Assembly: GCF_003172955.1 (NCBI RefSeq)
Contig: NZ_QGKR01000195.1
Coordinates: 1-64,000 of the forward strand
DNA from: Micromonospora acroterricola
Lineage (GTDB): Bacteria > Actinomycetota > Actinomycetes > Mycobacteriales > Micromonosporaceae
DNA: 64,000 bases
Direction of reading: 5' to 3'
Made by a program: the position numbers and the translations under genes. The notes under the pieces are model-generated. The model ran no database searches, was not told where the DNA came from, and saw only the letters and a program-made list of their open reading frames with translations. The stretch's first letter is position 1; each line of letters opens with the position of its first letter. Positions 19,103-29,024 of this stretch are shown here, one piece after another.

Positions 19103-20283
19103 TGCGGCACTCCGTTGAGCAGGACCTGGCGGATCAGTGGGACACCGGGCCGGTAGGCCAGGTGCAGGTACGACGGCGCGTCGAGGACGACCAGGTCGGC
19201 CCGGGCGCCGGTGGTGAGCACGCCGATGTCGTCGCGGCGCAGCGCCCGCGCCCCACCGGCGGTCGCCGCCCACAGCGCCTCCGCCGGGGTCATCCGCATC
19301 TCGCGGACGGCGAGGGCGATGCAGAACGGCATCGACGACGTGTACGACGAGCCGGGGTTGCAGTCGGTGGCCAGCGCGACGGTGACTCCGGCGTCGAGCA
19401 GCCGGCGGGCGTCCGGGTACGGCGAGCGGGTGGAGAACTCGGCGCCGGGCAGGAGGGTCGCCACCGTGCGGGTCCCCGACCCGTCGGTCGTGGCCGTGTC
19501 GGCCAGCGCGGTCACGTCGGCGTCGCTCAGGTGGGTGCAGTGGTCGACGCTGGCCGCGCCCAGCTCCACCCCGAGCTGGACGCCCGGGCCGGGGCCGAGC
19601 TGGTTGGCGTGCACCCGCACGCCCAGCCCGGCGGCCTGCCCGCACGCCAGGATGGCCCGGGCGTGGTCGACGTCGAAGGCGCCCCGCTCGCAGAACACGT
19701 CGACCCACTTCGCGTACGGAGCGGCGGCGGCCAGCATCGGCCCGCAGACCAGCCCGACGTAGTCGTCGGGGCGGTCGGCGTACTCGGCGGGCACCACGTG
19801 CGCGCCCAGGAAGGTGGTCTCGGCGCTGGACTCCGCGGCGATCCGCAGCGAGCGGGCCTCGTCGGCGACGGTCAGCCCGTACCCACTCTTGATCTCGATG
19901 GTGGTGCTGCCCTGCCGCAGCGCCTCCCCGCGGAGCCGGCGCACGGTGGCGCGCAGCTCGTCGTCGGAGGCGGCCCGGGTAGCGCCGACCGTGGTGCGGA
20001 TGCCGCCGCCGGTGTACGGCTGGCCGGCCATCCGGGCGGCGAACTCGGCGGCCCGGTCACCGGCGAAGACCAGGTGTGCGTGGCTGTCCACGAAGCCGGG
20101 CAGCACGGCCGCGCCACCGGCGTCGACCCGCCGGTCGGCGGCGGGCGCGTACGCCGCCGGCCCGACCCAGGCCACCCGCCCCTCCTCGACGAGCACGGCG
20201 GCGTCCCGGCGGATGCCCAGGGGACCCTCGCCGGCGCCGTTGGTGACCAGCTCCCCGATGTTGTCCACCAGCAGGCTGCTCAT
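19099..20283 (-). CDS. hutI: Imidazolonepropionase
   Basis: 394 residues. Opens imidazolonepropionate to formiminoglutamate. Amidohydrolase-fold metal sites: [10 protein letters not shown] near the N-terminus, HVVPAEY, HANQLG, and [11 protein letters not shown] with the catalytic Asp. Substrate contacts such as EIKSGYGL are conserved. Both ends overlap neighbours by four bases (hutF upstream, hutH downstream), which fixes the ATG at 20283. Confidence 0.96.
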   Translation of the reverse strand: MSSLLVDNIGELVTNGAGEGPLGIRRDAAVLVEEGRVAWVGPAAYAPAADRRVDAGGAAVLPGFVDSHAHLVFAGDRAAEFAARMAGQPYTGGGIRTTVGATRAASDDELRATVRRLRGEALRQGSTTIEIKSGYGLTVADEARSLRIAAESSAETTFLGAHVVPAEYADRPDDYVGLVCGPMLAAAAPYAKWVDVFCERGAFDVDHARAILACGQAAGLGVRVHANQLGPGPGVQLGVELGAASVDHCTHLSDADVTALADTATTDGSGTRTVATLLPGAEFSTRSPYPDARRLLDAGVTVALATDCNPGSSYTSSMPFCIALAVREMRMTPAEALWAATAGGARALRRDDIGVLTTGARADLVVLDAPSYLHLAYRPGVPLIRQVLLNGVPQ

Positions 20284-21641
20284 GCGGGTGTCACCGCCTC
20301 GATCGAGGACGACAGTTCGGTCGGCACGTCCACGCTCAGGTGCCTGCCCTCGGCCACCACCACCCGGCCGTCCACCACGACCTGGACGACGTCCGCCGCC
20401 CCGGCCGCGAAGAACGCGCCCACCGGAGGCACACCGGCGGTGCGGGCGCTGTCCAGCCGTACCGTCACCAGGTCGGCGCGGGCGCCGACGGCGATCCGCC
20501 CGGCGTCGGCCCAGCCCAACGCGGCGTGGCCGGCGGCGCTGGCGGCGCTCAGCAGGTCGGCTGGCGCGAAGTGACCGCGGCGCCGGGTGCGCAGCCGCTC
20601 GTCCAGCTCCACCGCCCGCGCCTCCTCGAAGAGGTCGATCACCGCGTGGCTGTCGCTGCCCAGGCTCAACCGGATCCCCGCGTCGGCCATCCGCCGGGCC
20701 GGGCCGATCCCGTCGGCGAGGTCCCGTTCGGTGGTCGGGCAGAGGCACACCCCGGTCCGGCTCTCCGCGAGCAGTGCCACGTCGCCGCTGGTCGGGTGGG
20801 TGGCGTGCACGGCCGTGGTGTCCGGCCCGAGCACGCCGTGCTCGGCGAGCAGCGCGGTCGGCGTACGCCCGTGCACGGCCCGGCACTCGTCGTTCTCGGC
20901 GGGCTGCTCGGAGAGGTGGACGTGCAGCGGCGCCTGCCGGTCCCGGGCCCAGCCGGCCACCGTGTCGAGCTGGTCGGCGGGGACCGCCCGCACCGAGTGC
21001 ACGGCCGCGCCGACCCGGGCGTGCCCGTCCGTCGGGTGGAACGCCGCCGCCCGCTCGGCCCACCGGGTGGCGTCGCCGTCGCCGAAGCGTCGCTGCGGCC
21101 CGGCCAGGGCCCGGCCGTCCACGCTGGCGGTCAGGTAGCAGGTGTCCAGCAGGGTGAGCCGGATCCCGGCGTGCGCGGCGGCCTCGACCAGCGCCGCGCC
21201 CATCGCGTTCGGGTCGTCGTAGGCGCCGCCGTCGGGCCGGTGGTGCAGATAGTGGAACTCGCCGACGCAGGTGATCCCGGCCAGCGCCATCTCGGCGTAG
21301 ACCGCCCGCGCCAGGGCGAGGTACGTGTCCGGGTCCAGGCGGTCCGCGACGGCGTACATCCGGTCCCGCCAGGTCCAGAAGTCGCCCCGGCCGCCGTGGG
21401 TACGACCGCGCAGCGCCCGGTGGAAGGCGTGCGAGTGCACATTGGCCAGGCCGGGCAGCGTCAGGCCGGGCAGTCGGGTCGCGTCCCGCAGCACCTCGAC
21501 CCCGGCGGCCGGGCTTCCGGCCCCGACGAGTGGCGTGCGCGCGGTGATCCGGCCGTCCTCGACCTCGATCAGCACGTCCGGCGTGGGCTCGGCGTACTCG
21601 GGCAGCCAGGCGTACTCCGCCAGCCAGCGGGTTGTGGTCAT
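20280..21641 (-). CDS. hutF: Formimidoylglutamate deiminase
   Basis: 453 residues. Amidohydrolase that removes the imino nitrogen to give N-formylglutamate, the branch used instead of HutG-type formiminoglutamase. Metal motif [13 protein letters not shown], the [13 protein letters not shown] block, HATHPTSGD and [11 protein letters not shown] (catalytic Asp) identify it. A G-rich ribosome site (GGGGGCGAGGGG) precedes the ATG. Two 18-base repeats lie 20-80 bases upstream and may regulate the hutF-hutI-hutH transcript. Confidence 0.94.
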   Translation of the reverse strand: MTTTRWLAEYAWLPEYAEPTPDVLIEVEDGRITARTPLVGAGSPAAGVEVLRDATRLPGLTLPGLANVHSHAFHRALRGRTHGGRGDFWTWRDRMYAVADRLDPDTYLALARAVYAEMALAGITCVGEFHYLHHRPDGGAYDDPNAMGAALVEAAAHAGIRLTLLDTCYLTASVDGRALAGPQRRFGDGDATRWAERAAAFHPTDGHARVGAAVHSVRAVPADQLDTVAGWARDRQAPLHVHLSEQPAENDECRAVHGRTPTALLAEHGVLGPDTTAVHATHPTSGDVALLAESRTGVCLCPTTERDLADGIGPARRMADAGIRLSLGSDSHAVIDLFEEARAVELDERLRTRRRGHFAPADLLSAASAAGHAALGWADAGRIAVGARADLVTVRLDSARTAGVPPVGAFFAAGAADVVQVVVDGRVVVAEGRHLSVDVPTELSSSIEAVTPA

Positions 21642-21662
21642 GCCCCTCGCCCCCTTTGGAGC

Positions 21663-21718
21663 TGAATCGCTTGCGACATCGGCGGCTGGGACGTTCTGGC
21701 TGATTCGTTTGCGACATC
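21663..21718 (-). promoter_or_regulatory. Pair of 18-base direct repeats before hutF, candidate operator
   Basis: TGAATCGCTTGCGACATC (21663-21680) and TGATTCGTTTGCGACATC (21701-21718) agree at 16 of 18 bases with a start-to-start spacing of 38 bases. Each contains a TCGC-AA-GCGA-like core on the minus strand. They sit between the hutF start and the amidohydrolase stop, the only gap in the hut run, so a regulator binding site is the natural reading. Confidence 0.6.
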
Positions 21719-21822
21719 AGCTCTGAAGGACGGCGGGAAGAACCTGCCACCGCCGCGCCGGCGACCTCGCACACGCGGACGCCGCCGATCCGTACCACCC
21801 GGCGACCGGCTCGTCACCACGC

Positions 21823-23025
21823 TCACCGGCATGTCAGCTCCTCCAGCACGCGGGCCAGCGCCCGCACCCCGGCCGCGCAGTCCTCGTCGGTGGCCGCCTC
21901 GGCGGGGGAGTGCGACACCCCGGTCGGGTTGCGCACGAACAGCATCGCGGTCGGCAGGTGCCCGGCGAGCACCCCGGCGTCGTGCCCGGCGCCCGTGGGC
22001 AGCACCGGTGCCCCGAGCAGCGTGGCCAGCCGGCCGGAAAGCCCCCCGTCGAAGGCGACCAGCGGGGTCGCCGACTCCTCGGTCACCGTCACCGCCGTAC
22101 CGTCGCGGCGGGCCCGATCGGCGAGCTTGCCCCGCACGGCGTCGACCAACCCGGCGAGGGTCTCCGGGTCGGCGGCGCGGGCGTCCAACCAGCCGGTCAC
22201 CTTCGACGGGATGGCGTTGGTGGCGTTCGGCTCGACGGCGACCCGACCCACCGTGGCGTGCGCGCCGCGCAGCCGCGCCTCCTTGTTGGCCGCCAGCACG
22301 GTGAACGCGTAGGTGAGCATCGGGTCGCGGCGGTCGGCCATCCGGGTCGTACCCGCGTGGTTGCCCTCGCCGACGACGTCGAAGCGCCAGCGGCCGTGCG
22401 GCCAGATCGCGCTGGCCACCGCGACCGGCGCGTCCGTCTCGACCAGCGCGCGGCCCTGCTCCACGTGCAGTTCCACGAAGGCGCCGAACCGGCCCAGCAG
22501 ATCCGGGCGGGCGCCCGCCGGCCGGTCGCCGAGCGCCTCGGCGAAGCTCACCCCGGCCGCGTCGCGCAGCCCGGCCGCGCGCTCCGCCGGCAGCGCCCCG
22601 CTGAGCAGGCGCGACCCCAGGCACGGTACGCCGAAACGCGCCCCCTCCTCCTCGACGAACGCGCCCAGCACCAGCGGCCGCGTCGGGGTGACGCCGGCCG
22701 CCCGCAGCTCGTCCACGGCGAGGAACGCGCTGACGATGCCCAGCGGACCGTCGTACGCCCCGCCGTGCGGCACCGAGTCGAAGTGGCTGCCGGTGAGCAC
22801 CGCGTCCCCGACCTCCGGGTCACCCCAGTGGGCGAACAGGTTGCCGTTGCCGTCCTCGGTGACCGGCATGCCGCGCTCGTCGGCCTGTGACCGGAACCAG
22901 GCCCGCAGCTCCAACTCGGGCTCGGTCAACGCGTAGCGCAGGTAGCCGCCACTGCCGGCGTCGCGCCCGACCGGCGCGATCTCGTCCCACAGCTTCCGGA
23001 ACCGGGCGGCAAGGTCGTCGGTCAT
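21823..23025 (-). CDS. M20-family amidohydrolase (allantoate/N-carbamoyl-amino-acid hydrolase type) in the hut cluster
   Basis: 400 residues. Di-zinc peptidase fold with metal ligands in GSHFDSVPHGGAYDGPLG, VEEEGARFG, FVELHVEQG and the C-terminal SHSPAE. Family members hydrolyse allantoate, ureidoglycolate or N-carbamoyl amino acids. Here it lies between hutU and hutF, and no recognisable N-formylglutamate deformylase is present, so deformylation of N-formylglutamate, the missing last step, is a reasonable inference. GGGAG precedes the ATG at 23025. The name allantoate amidohydrolase would be an equally automatic but less contextual call. Confidence 0.85.
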   Translation of the reverse strand: MTDDLAARFRKLWDEIAPVGRDAGSGGYLRYALTEPELELRAWFRSQADERGMPVTEDGNGNLFAHWGDPEVGDAVLTGSHFDSVPHGGAYDGPLGIVSAFLAVDELRAAGVTPTRPLVLGAFVEEEGARFGVPCLGSRLLSGALPAERAAGLRDAAGVSFAEALGDRPAGARPDLLGRFGAFVELHVEQGRALVETDAPVAVASAIWPHGRWRFDVVGEGNHAGTTRMADRRDPMLTYAFTVLAANKEARLRGAHATVGRVAVEPNATNAIPSKVTGWLDARAADPETLAGLVDAVRGKLADRARRDGTAVTVTEESATPLVAFDGGLSGRLATLLGAPVLPTGAGHDAGVLAGHLPTAMLFVRNPTGVSHSPAEAATDEDCAAGVRALARVLEELTCR

Positions 23026-23040
23026 GCTCTACTCCCGTTG

Positions 23041-23083
23041 TTCGCGACTGCGGGGCTCCGCTGCGCTGCGCTCCTCGCGCTCA
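23041..23083. repeat. Intergenic repeat-like segment between hutU and the M20 gene
   Basis: TTCGCGACTGCGGGGCTCCG followed by CTGCGCTGCGCTCCTCGCGC. From memory, segments of this kind recur at gene ends in Micromonospora-like genomes. It overlaps the hutU stop by a few bases. The start of it shows weak dyad symmetry (GCG...CGC). Confidence 0.4.
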
Positions 23084-24766
23084 CGCGGCACCCTCCGCCA
23101 TCGGCACCCGTACCCCGGTCTCCGCCGCGACCTCGCGGGCCCGGTCGTAGCCGGCGTCGACGTGCCGGATGACGCCCATCGCCGGGTCGTTGGTGAGCAC
23201 CCGCTCGATCTTCTGCCCGGCCAGGGCGGTGCCGTCGGCCACGCAGACCTGGCCGGCGTGGATGGACCGGCCGATGCCCACACCGCCGCCGTGGTGGATG
23301 GACACCCAGGAGGCGCCGCTGGCCGTGTTGACCAGCGCGTTGAGCAGCGGCCAGTCGGCGATCGCGTCGGAGCCGTCGGCCATCGCCTCGGTCTCCCGGT
23401 ACGGGCTGGCCACGCTGCCCGCGTCGAGGTGGTCCCGGCCGATCACGAGCGGGGCGGACAGTTCGCCGGAGGCGACCATCTCGTTGAACCGCACGCCGGC
23501 CCTGTCCCGCTCGCCGTAGCCGAGCCAGCAGATCCGGGCCGGCAGGCCCTGGAAGGCGACCCGCTCGCCGGCCAGCCGGATCCACCGGGCCAACGACTCG
23601 TTCTCCGGGAACAGGTCCAGGATGGCGCGGTCGGTGGCGGCGATGTCCGCCGGGTCGCCGGAGAGCGCCGCCCACCGGAACGGGCCCCTGCCCTCGGCGA
23701 ACAGCGGCCGGATGTACGCGGGCACGAAGCCCGGAAAGTCGAAGGCGCGCTCGTAGCCGGCGAGCTGCGCCTCGCCCCGGATCGAGTTGCCGTAGTCGAA
23801 GACCTCCGCGCCGGCGTCGAGGAAGCCGACCATCGCCTCCACGTGCCGCGCCATCGACGTCCGGGCACGCTCGGTGAACTCGGCCGGCTTCGCCGCCGCG
23901 TACTCCGGGGCGTCGGCCAGCTCCACCCCCACCGGCAGGTACGACAGCGGGTCGTGCGCGCTGGTCTGGTCGGTCACGATGTCGATCTCGACCCCGCGGC
24001 TCAACAGCTCCGGGAAGACCTCCGCCGCGTTGCCGACCACGCCGACGGAGAGCGCGCGCCGGTCCCGCCTCGCGGCCAGCACCCGCCGCACCGCGTCGTC
24101 CAGCGAGTCGGCCACCTCGTCCAGGTAGCGGTCGTGCACCCGGCGGTCGAGGCGGGTCCGGTCGACGTCCACGATCAGGCAGGCGCCGCCGTTCATGGTG
24201 ACCGCGAGCGGCTGCGCGCCGCCCATGCCGCCGCAGCCGGCGGTCAGCGTCAGCGTGCCCGCGAGGGTGCCCGCGCTCGATTGCTGCCCGTCGCCGCGGG
24301 CGCCGGCGAGCTTCGCGGCGACCGCGGCGAACGTCTCGTAGGTGCCCTGGAGGATGCCCTGGGTGCCGATGTAGATCCAGGAACCGGCCGTCATCTGCCC
24401 GTACATCGTCAGGCCGAGCTGCTCCAGCCGGCGGAACTCCGGCCACGTCGCCCAGTCGCCGACCAGGTTGGAGTTGGCGAGGAGCACCCGGGGCGCCCAC
24501 TCGTGGGTGCGCAGCACGCCGACCGGGCGGCCGGACTGCACGAGCATCGTCTCGTCGTCGCGCAGGTCGGTCAGCGTGCGGACCAGCGCGTGGTACGACG
24601 GCCAGTCCCGCGCCGCCTTGCCGGTGCCGCCGTAGACCACCAGGTCGTCGGGACGCTCGGCCACCTCCGGGTCGAGGTTGTTCATCAACATCCGCAGGGC
24701 GGCCTCCTGCTGCCACCCACGGGCGGTGAGCTGGCTGCCCCGTGCGGCACGGACGTGCTGGGTCAT
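23081..24766 (-). CDS. hutU: Urocanate hydratase
   Basis: 561 residues. Second step of histidine catabolism, an NAD+-dependent hydratase. Diagnostic segments: [63 protein letters not shown] and [20 protein letters not shown] 24766 is chosen for GGAGGA about 10 bases upstream; a start seven codons earlier would overlap the regulator stop. It follows the regulator by 17 bases and the M20 gene follows after 55 bases, so the three probably share a transcript. Confidence 0.97.
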   Translation of the reverse strand: MTQHVRAARGSQLTARGWQQEAALRMLMNNLDPEVAERPDDLVVYGGTGKAARDWPSYHALVRTLTDLRDDETMLVQSGRPVGVLRTHEWAPRVLLANSNLVGDWATWPEFRRLEQLGLTMYGQMTAGSWIYIGTQGILQGTYETFAAVAAKLAGARGDGQQSSAGTLAGTLTLTAGCGGMGGAQPLAVTMNGGACLIVDVDRTRLDRRVHDRYLDEVADSLDDAVRRVLAARRDRRALSVGVVGNAAEVFPELLSRGVEIDIVTDQTSAHDPLSYLPVGVELADAPEYAAAKPAEFTERARTSMARHVEAMVGFLDAGAEVFDYGNSIRGEAQLAGYERAFDFPGFVPAYIRPLFAEGRGPFRWAALSGDPADIAATDRAILDLFPENESLARWIRLAGERVAFQGLPARICWLGYGERDRAGVRFNEMVASGELSAPLVIGRDHLDAGSVASPYRETEAMADGSDAIADWPLLNALVNTASGASWVSIHHGGGVGIGRSIHAGQVCVADGTALAGQKIERVLTNDPAMGVIRHVDAGYDRAREVAAETGVRVPMAEGAA

Positions 24767-24783
24767 CTCTGATCTCCTCCGGG

Positions 24784-25635
24784 TCATCCGAGGAACAACT
24801 GACGGCGGGCCGCGGAGGCTTCGAACGCCTCCAGCCGGCGTTGGGTGTCGGCCGGCGCGGCGTCGCAGATCGCCTGCAACAGCACCATGGCCAGGGTCAT
24901 CGGGGCGGTGTGCAGGTCGAAGACGAGCCGGGCGCCGACCGCGGCGGGCAGCACCACGTCGGCGTGCTCGGTGGCCGGGCTGACCGGCGAGTCGGTGATC
25001 GCCACCACGGTCAACCCGGCGGCGCGCGCGTCCCGCAACGCGTCCAGGGTCTCCCGGGGGTAGCGGGGCAGCACGAAGGCGAGCAGCGCGCCCGCGCCGG
25101 CCTCGGCGGCCTGCTCCAGGCGGTCGGTGAGCAGGCTGCCGCCGTCGTCGAGCACCCGGACGTCCGGGTGCACCTTGGCGGCGAAGTAGGCGAAGTACGC
25201 GGCCAGCGGCGCGGCGGCGCGCAGGCCGAGCACCGGCAGCGGACGGCTGGCGGCGAGCAGCCGACCGACCTCGGCGACCCGGTCCCGGTCGGCGAGCTGA
25301 CCGGCGAGCCGGTCCAGGTTGCCCATCTCGGCGCGTACCGCCTGCTGGAGCTCGTTGCCGGCGTCCGCCGGTCCGCCGGGCGCGGAGGCGGTGAGGTCGC
25401 GCAGGCGGCGGCGCAGCGCCGGGTAGCCGTCGTGGCCGAGCGCGACGGCGAACCGGGTGACCGACGGCTGGCTGACCCCGGCCAGCTCGGCGACCTCGGC
25501 CGCGGACAGGTAGGCCACGCCGGGGGCGTGCTGCACGAGGCAGTGCGCGATCCGGCGCTGGGTCGGGGTGAGCCGGACCCCCTGGAACAGGTCGAGCACC
25601 CGCTCGGTGGGCGCGGCGACGCCTCCTTCATTCAC
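24784..25635 (-). CDS. MurR/RpiR-family regulator, probable hut regulator
   Basis: 283 residues. N-terminal RpiR helix-turn-helix ([25 protein letters not shown], residues about 43-67) and C-terminal SIS sugar-isomerase-like sensing domain. First gene before hutU with a 17-base gap, so it probably controls hut genes, although RpiR proteins more often sense phosphosugars. It starts with GTG 25635. A TTTATGCATAAA palindrome lies nine bases upstream of the start and may be an autoregulatory site. Confidence 0.88.
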   Translation of the reverse strand: MNEGGVAAPTERVLDLFQGVRLTPTQRRIAHCLVQHAPGVAYLSAAEVAELAGVSQPSVTRFAVALGHDGYPALRRRLRDLTASAPGGPADAGNELQQAVRAEMGNLDRLAGQLADRDRVAEVGRLLAASRPLPVLGLRAAAPLAAYFAYFAAKVHPDVRVLDDGGSLLTDRLEQAAEAGAGALLAFVLPRYPRETLDALRDARAAGLTVVAITDSPVSPATEHADVVLPAAVGARLVFDLHTAPMTLAMVLLQAICDAAPADTQRRLEAFEASAARRQLFLG

Positions 25636-25643
25636 GCCGTGAC

Positions 25644-25655
25644 TTTATGCATAAA
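25644..25655. promoter_or_regulatory. AT-rich palindrome upstream of the RpiR-type regulator
   Basis: TTTATGCATAAA, a perfect 12-base palindrome in very GC-rich surroundings, nine bases before the GTG start. RpiR-family operators are usually AT-rich dyads near the promoter, so autoregulation is likely; it could also include the -10 region. Confidence 0.6.
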
Positions 25656-25762
25656 AACTTTCAGAGGGCAACCATCGGGTGGTGCTTTGCCCGACCACGG
25701 TGGGAAGCCGGCCGAGCGCGGCCTCTGTAGTATCCGCACGGCGGTTGAGCGGAGGAGTGCGG

Positions 25763-27715
25763 ATGCAGCCAGATGGCCCTTACAGGTTCACCCATGTGCT
25801 GGGCGGGTGTCAGGTAGGTAAGGCCTGGGCTGCCATCGACGGGCAGGGCCGGCTGGTCACGGTCGCCGTCCTCGACGCGACCGTGGCGGCCAACCAGACC
25901 TGGCGGGAGGCTTTCACCGCCACCGCCAACGCGTTGGCGCAGACACCGGGCGGTCAGCAGTTCGCGTACGCGGACTTCGGCGCCGACGCGCCGTGGGTCG
26001 CCTATCCGGCGGAGGTCGGCCCGGGGGCGGAGAAACTGTTCCGCGCACTGGGTCAGGACTACCAGCCGGTCCAGGGAACGATCGCGGGACCGTCGCCTGC
26101 CCCCGGCCCCGCCGCCCCGGTCTCCGTGCCGCAGCAGCAGGTCTCCGCGCCGCCTCAGCCCGTCTCGGGTGCGCCGCAGATCTCCGCGCCGCCGTACGCG
26201 CCGTGGGCTCTGCACGGTGACCCGATCCCGGTGCAGCCGATCTCCGCCGCGCCCCACCCGGTCTCCGGCGCCGGTTCCGGTTCCGGAGGGGCAATCCCCG
26301 CCGCCGACACGGCGTCTCCTCCTGATACCCCCGGGCCCTCCACCGACGTCACTACCGTCGATCCGTTCGCCGCCCCCGTCCGGCGAATCCAACCCTCGCC
26401 ACCGCCACAGCGGCGTACGGGGCTCTGGGTCGGTACCGCCGCCGTGGCACTCGCCGTCGCCCTGGCCACCGGGGCCACCGTGTGGGCAGTCGTCGGTGAC
26501 GACGCCCCCGCGGGCCCGCAGACCCTGCCCACGACAGCCGGCACGACCGCCTTCCCGACCTCCCCGGCAGTCAACCCCGGGCTCAAGCCGTGGGCCCAGG
26601 CCGCGCCGTACAGTCCCGAGGAACGCGCGCTCGCCATCGCCGCACCGTCGATGGTGTTCGTCGAGGCCGTCTTCACCGGCACCCTGCGGGAGGCGAAGTC
26701 CAACGTCCCGCTGAGCGTCACGCCGGTCACCTTCAAGCGGCGTTGCAGCGGCTTCGTGGTGAACCCGGACGGACACATGGTCACCAACGGTCAATGTGTC
26801 CGCCCGTCGGCCGACGCCGCCCGGGAGCGGGCCCTCTACACGCTGGGCCGGATCCTCATCGAGCAGAAGAAGCTGGCCGCCACCGGGTTGGACGAGTACG
26901 TTCGCACCAAGCTGAGCACCACCGTGTTCACCGGGGCTGAGCCAGGCTCCGAGCCCACCAGCCAGGTGTTCAGCCAGTTCAATGTGGCGCGGGGCGATCT
27001 CACCGCGAGCCCCGCCATCCCCGGCCAGGTGGTACGTGTCCTCGATCCCGACGCCGGAAACCTCGCGCTGGTCAAGCTGACCCAGCCCAACCTCCCAGCG
27101 GTGGAGCTGGCCAGCGGCGGTGCGCCGGGCCCGGGTGCCGCGCTACTGGTGATGGGTTACCGGACCACCGACGCGGACTTCCGGGCGGCGACCTACACCG
27201 TGGAGAGCAAGCCGGCCCAGGTCGCCGGCACGGCCAACCAGGGCTCGGTCAGCGTGTCCCGACTCAATGACGACGTCGGCATCTATTCGACCGGCGGCGT
27301 CGCGTTGGACACCGCCGGTCGGGTGGTCGGCGTGTTGGACAACGACCGGGCGGCCAACGGTGGGGCGAACCGCGCGTTGGTGCCGGTCGCGGTGGTCACC
27401 GGGCTGCTCGCCGATGCTGGCACCGCCAGCAGTCTCGCTGACACGGACGGGGTGTACCGGGACGGGCTGGACGCGTTCTTCGCCGGCCGGAACGGTGACG
27501 CCATCGCCAGCTTCGATCGGGTCGCGTCGGCTTCGCCGGTCAATCTGCTGGCGCAGGCGTACCGGCAGAACGCAGTGGACCGCGCTCGGCTCGCGGGCGA
27601 GTCGGGCGGCGTGTCCCGGCTTCCGCTGGCGTTGCTCGCGGGTCTCGGTGGCGCGCTGTTGGTCGGGCTCGTCGTTCTCGTGGTAGTGCTCATTCGGCGC
27701 CGGCCCCGGTACTGA
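25763..27715 (+). CDS. Membrane pseudoprotease with trypsin-like fold and TPR-like tail
   Basis: 650 residues. Order: N-terminal domain (1-100) of unknown type, Pro/Ser/Val-rich linker (100-215), membrane helix 220-243, trypsin-like domain (about 285-545), TPR-like segment GLDAFFAGRNGDAIASF, second membrane helix near the C-terminus, and a short RRRPRY tail. All three catalytic positions look substituted: TAGHC is TNGQC (Q344), the Asp of the D-x-AL-x-K strand is Asn (N433, GNLALVKL), and the GxSGG site is YSTGG (T510). A non-catalytic binding or scaffold role is likely. ATG 25763 follows GGAGGAG. Confidence 0.82.
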   Translation: MQPDGPYRFTHVLGGCQVGKAWAAIDGQGRLVTVAVLDATVAANQTWREAFTATANALAQTPGGQQFAYADFGADAPWVAYPAEVGPGAEKLFRALGQDYQPVQGTIAGPSPAPGPAAPVSVPQQQVSAPPQPVSGAPQISAPPYAPWALHGDPIPVQPISAAPHPVSGAGSGSGGAIPAADTASPPDTPGPSTDVTTVDPFAAPVRRIQPSPPPQRRTGLWVGTAAVALAVALATGATVWAVVGDDAPAGPQTLPTTAGTTAFPTSPAVNPGLKPWAQAAPYSPEERALAIAAPSMVFVEAVFTGTLREAKSNVPLSVTPVTFKRRCSGFVVNPDGHMVTNGQCVRPSADAARERALYTLGRILIEQKKLAATGLDEYVRTKLSTTVFTGAEPGSEPTSQVFSQFNVARGDLTASPAIPGQVVRVLDPDAGNLALVKLTQPNLPAVELASGGAPGPGAALLVMGYRTTDADFRAATYTVESKPAQVAGTANQGSVSVSRLNDDVGIYSTGGVALDTAGRVVGVLDNDRAANGGANRALVPVAVVTGLLADAGTASSLADTDGVYRDGLDAFFAGRNGDAIASFDRVASASPVNLLAQAYRQNAVDRARLAGESGGVSRLPLALLAGLGGALLVGLVVLVVVLIRRRPRY

Positions 27716-27744
27716 CCGGGCCGGGACCGCTTGGTCAAGCGCGG

Positions 27745-28566
27745 TCATCGGGTGGAGTCGTCTCGTCCCCATGCATCACGTGGGTGGCGGCGTGCCTTGA
27801 GCGCGGCGGCCACGGTGACCGCCACGTAGACCGTGGCCGCCGGGGCGAGCCACGGTCGGGGCAGGACGACGTCGCGCAGCCAGGAGGAGGGAACGGAGGC
27901 CCGGACCCCGTTGTGGCTGGCGCGCAGCATCGTGTTGCCTGCGCGGACCCGGGCCAGGGTGCGGAGCAGGTCGCGGGTGCGACGCGGCGCCTGGACGTAT
28001 GAGGTGGCGTCGACCACCTCCTGCTTCTCGGCCGACGAGAACTGCGAATCCAGGAAGAGATCGTCGGCGATTTGCTCGGGGAAGCGGTCGAACCGCTGGT
28101 GGCCGGCCGCCGAGATGGCTATGGCACCACGGCCGAAGAGCGCGTCGGCGAAGATTGGAAGCCGGGTGTTGATGGCGTAGTACGCGTGCACCGCCAACGG
28201 CCGGCCCCGGGTCACCATGTGTCGGCGGGGCATGACCGCCAGCGGTGGGGAGTCGCCCTCGGTCAGCGTTGCGGCCATCCGGTGCAGTGCGCCCGGAGTC
28301 AGCACCACGTCGGCGTCGAGGTAGACCCGGGGAAAGCCGCGGGCGGCAGCGTCACCCACGTTCAGCGCGTTGGCCTTGCCCGCCTCGGCCAACTCGATGA
28401 CCCGTACACCCGGTCGCTCGCCGGCGACCCGAGCGGTGTCGTCGGTGCAGCCGTTCGCCACCACCACGATGTCCAGGTCCTCCGGCCCGGCGTCAGCGAT
28501 CAGCGCGTCAAGGCAACCGCCAATGACCCGCGCCTCGTTGTGCGCGGCGATCACCACAGAGATCAT
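27745..28566 (-). CDS. Family 2 glycosyltransferase
   Basis: 273 residues. GT-A fold: SVVIAAHNEARVIGGCLDAL at the N-terminus, nucleotide-sugar strand VVVANGCTDDTA, metal motif YLDADVVL (DXD), then acceptor-side EQIADDLFLDSQF. Near the C-terminus one hydrophobic segment (WLAPAATVYVAVTVAAAL) can anchor it in the membrane. ATG 28566 begins exactly at the first beta strand; a longer start would add 29 unrelated residues. It diverges from the polymer cluster and probably adds a sugar to the same repeat unit. Confidence 0.88.
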   Translation of the reverse strand: MISVVIAAHNEARVIGGCLDALIADAGPEDLDIVVVANGCTDDTARVAGERPGVRVIELAEAGKANALNVGDAAARGFPRVYLDADVVLTPGALHRMAATLTEGDSPPLAVMPRRHMVTRGRPLAVHAYYAINTRLPIFADALFGRGAIAISAAGHQRFDRFPEQIADDLFLDSQFSSAEKQEVVDATSYVQAPRRTRDLLRTLARVRAGNTMLRASHNGVRASVPSSWLRDVVLPRPWLAPAATVYVAVTVAAALKARRHPRDAWGRDDSTR

Positions 28567-29024
28567 CGAAATGTCGCACCGTTCCACAGTCGAGGCAGGT
28601 TGGCTCGGTCGGCCATGCCCGGCTGACGGGGCATGGCGGATGGCGTGCCACACGAGGTTGGGCGGCGCCGGCGGTCAAGCCTGCCGCATGGGGCCTCGCG
28701 GCCGCAAGATGGGCTTGAAACGATCCGATTAAGTGAATCGGAAATGTCGGTCCAACACGGCCGACATCGCGATTCGAGCGATGTGTCTGCCCGATCACCG
28801 GGCCCCTGAGAACCGTTCCGCGCTGGTATCGTCCTCGTGATTCTGAGGCCGGGCGACGGGTGAGCAATGTGGAGTTCATTTTCGACATTCGGCTCAGTCT
28901 CCGCCCAGCGGCGGTTTCGCCGGCCACGGATCAATGGTCGGGGACGGCACCGGCCGGAGCGGCGGCGTGCCCAGGACGCCGGGCTGCCGCCCGCGGCGGA
29001 CACTGATGAGGAGACACACCCGCA
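28567..29024. promoter_or_regulatory. Divergent intergenic region of the polysaccharide cluster with two dyads
   Basis: 458 bases with no convincing gene. Two inverted repeats are visible: TCCGATT-AAGTG-AATCGGA (28724-28742) and ATGTCGG-N10-CCGACAT (28744-28767), only one base apart. They could be operators or a leader structure controlling the divergent GT2 and the Wzy operon. The region is AT-richer around 28715-28760. A ribosome site GAGGAG precedes the ATG at 29025. Confidence 0.55.
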
